A DNA stretch of 6,264 nucleotides, taken from Pseudomonadota bacterium (GTDB taxonomy: Bacteria; Pseudomonadota; Alphaproteobacteria; Rhizobiales; Rhizobiaceae). Under the pieces are notes generated by a model. That model ran no database searches, was not told where the DNA came from, and saw only the letters and a list, made by a program, of their open reading frames with translations. A program made the position numbers and the translations under genes. Each line of letters opens with the position of its first letter. Position 1 is the first letter of the stretch. Below, piece by piece: positions 5,793 through 6,264 of this stretch. The DNA is taken from positions 1 to 6,264 of the forward strand of contig JAEWFU010000108.1 of NCBI GenBank assembly GCA_023388675.1. The letters run 5' to 3'.

Positions 5793-6264
5793 ATGGAGAA
5801 GCAACGTCGTTTCATGGTCGAGAACCAGATCGCTGCCCGCGGCGTGCGCGATCCGAACGTGCTCGAGGCCATGAGTTCCGTTCCGCGTCAGTGTTTCATC
5901 GCTGAAGACTTGCGCGACCGGGCGTATGAAGACACGCCGCTGCCAATCGGCGAAGGGCAAACGATCTCCCAGCCGTTCATCGTGGCATACATGATCGAAG
6001 CCGCGAGGATTACCCCCGGCGCGCGGGCTCTGGAGGTCGGAGCCGGATGCGGCTATGCCGCGGCGGTCATGAGCCGGATCGCCGGGAGCGTTCATGCGAT
6101 CGAGCGCCATGCCAGTCTCGGTAGGGCGGCTGCGGAAAGGTTGCGGTTTCTTGGCTACGACAATGTCGAATTGCGTGTGGCCGGCGGTACGAAGGGTTGG
6201 CCGGATGCGGCGGCGTTCGACGCCATTGTCGTCTCGGCGGGCGGCACCACCGTGCCACAGGCTC
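5793..6264 (+). CDS. Protein-L-isoaspartate O-methyltransferase homologue, N-terminal part (runs off right edge)
   Basis: Relative of PCMT, the cytoplasmic enzyme that methylates isoaspartyl residues of damaged proteins using S-adenosylmethionine. The first 157 residues are present. The family pattern is plain: MVENQIAARGVRDPNVLEAM (8-27), the substrate-loop motif GEGQTISQPFIVAYM (53-67), the SAM-binding motif I LEVGAGCGYAAAV (80-92), motif post-I VHAIERH (100-106), LGYDNVELRV (120-129), and GWPDAAAFDAIVVSAGGTTVP (from 135). Typical members have GDG before the GWP segment; here it reads AGG (130-132), losing the Asp. The ATG at 5793 has no well-spaced ribosome site (GAGG directly abuts it); the ATG at 5814 is an alternative but also poorly served. 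Similar alphaproteobacterial proteins can be longer, with an added C-terminal domain, which cannot be judged here. It diverges from tctC with no evident functional link. Confidence 0.85.
   Translation, partial: MEKQRRFMVENQIAARGVRDPNVLEAMSSVPRQCFIAEDLRDRAYEDTPLPIGEGQTISQPFIVAYMIEAARITPGARALEVGAGCGYAAAVMSRIAGSVHAIERHASLGRAAAERLRFLGYDNVELRVAGGTKGWPDAAAFDAIVVSAGGTTVPQA

Noticed and set aside
5607..6110. Upstream extension of tctC to 494 residues
   Set aside because: It would overlap the divergent methyltransferase gene and bury the signal peptide internally; the ATG at 5606 has a strong ribosome site.

Overview
The base composition (GC-rich, codons strongly G/C-ending) and the gene families point to an alphaproteobacterium, most likely of the Hyphomicrobiales (rhizobia-like). 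This is inferred from family resemblance only. The window reads as ordinary chromosome. I saw no tRNA, rRNA, CRISPR array, insertion sequence, integrase or attachment site.

Left part (1-2549): two type II secretion genes diverge from a 179-bp spacer. On the minus strand is the N-terminal 226 residues of the outer-membrane secretin GspD, which carries a lipoprotein signal and runs off the left edge. On the plus strand is a complete GspE assembly ATPase of 563 residues. The spacer holds back-to-back promoter-like elements whose -35 boxes overlap, and two inverted repeats sharing the half-site AACAGG. The other gsp genes are not in the window.

Middle part (2566-5606, minus strand): a complete tripartite tricarboxylate transporter operon in the order tctC (periplasmic binding protein), tctB (small membrane subunit), tctA (large membrane subunit). 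Each gene has its own ribosome binding site. A 13-bp stem-loop lies between tctC and tctB, where it could set the excess of binding protein over membrane subunits. The operon converges on gspE with 16 bp between stop codons, and an imperfect hairpin spans both stops. The carried substrate cannot be read from sequence.

Right part (5607-6264): a 186-bp divergent spacer with a strong hairpin and a 10-bp palindrome, then the first 157 residues of a protein-L-isoaspartate O-methyltransferase homologue that runs off the right edge.

No clearly new system is present. The items most worth a second look are the lipidated secretin with a long linker before its first ring domain, the shared gspD/gspE control region, the tctC-tctB stem-loop, and the altered motif in the methyltransferase. 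Most long overlapping open frames on the opposite strands are by-products of GC-rich coding sequence and are not annotated.
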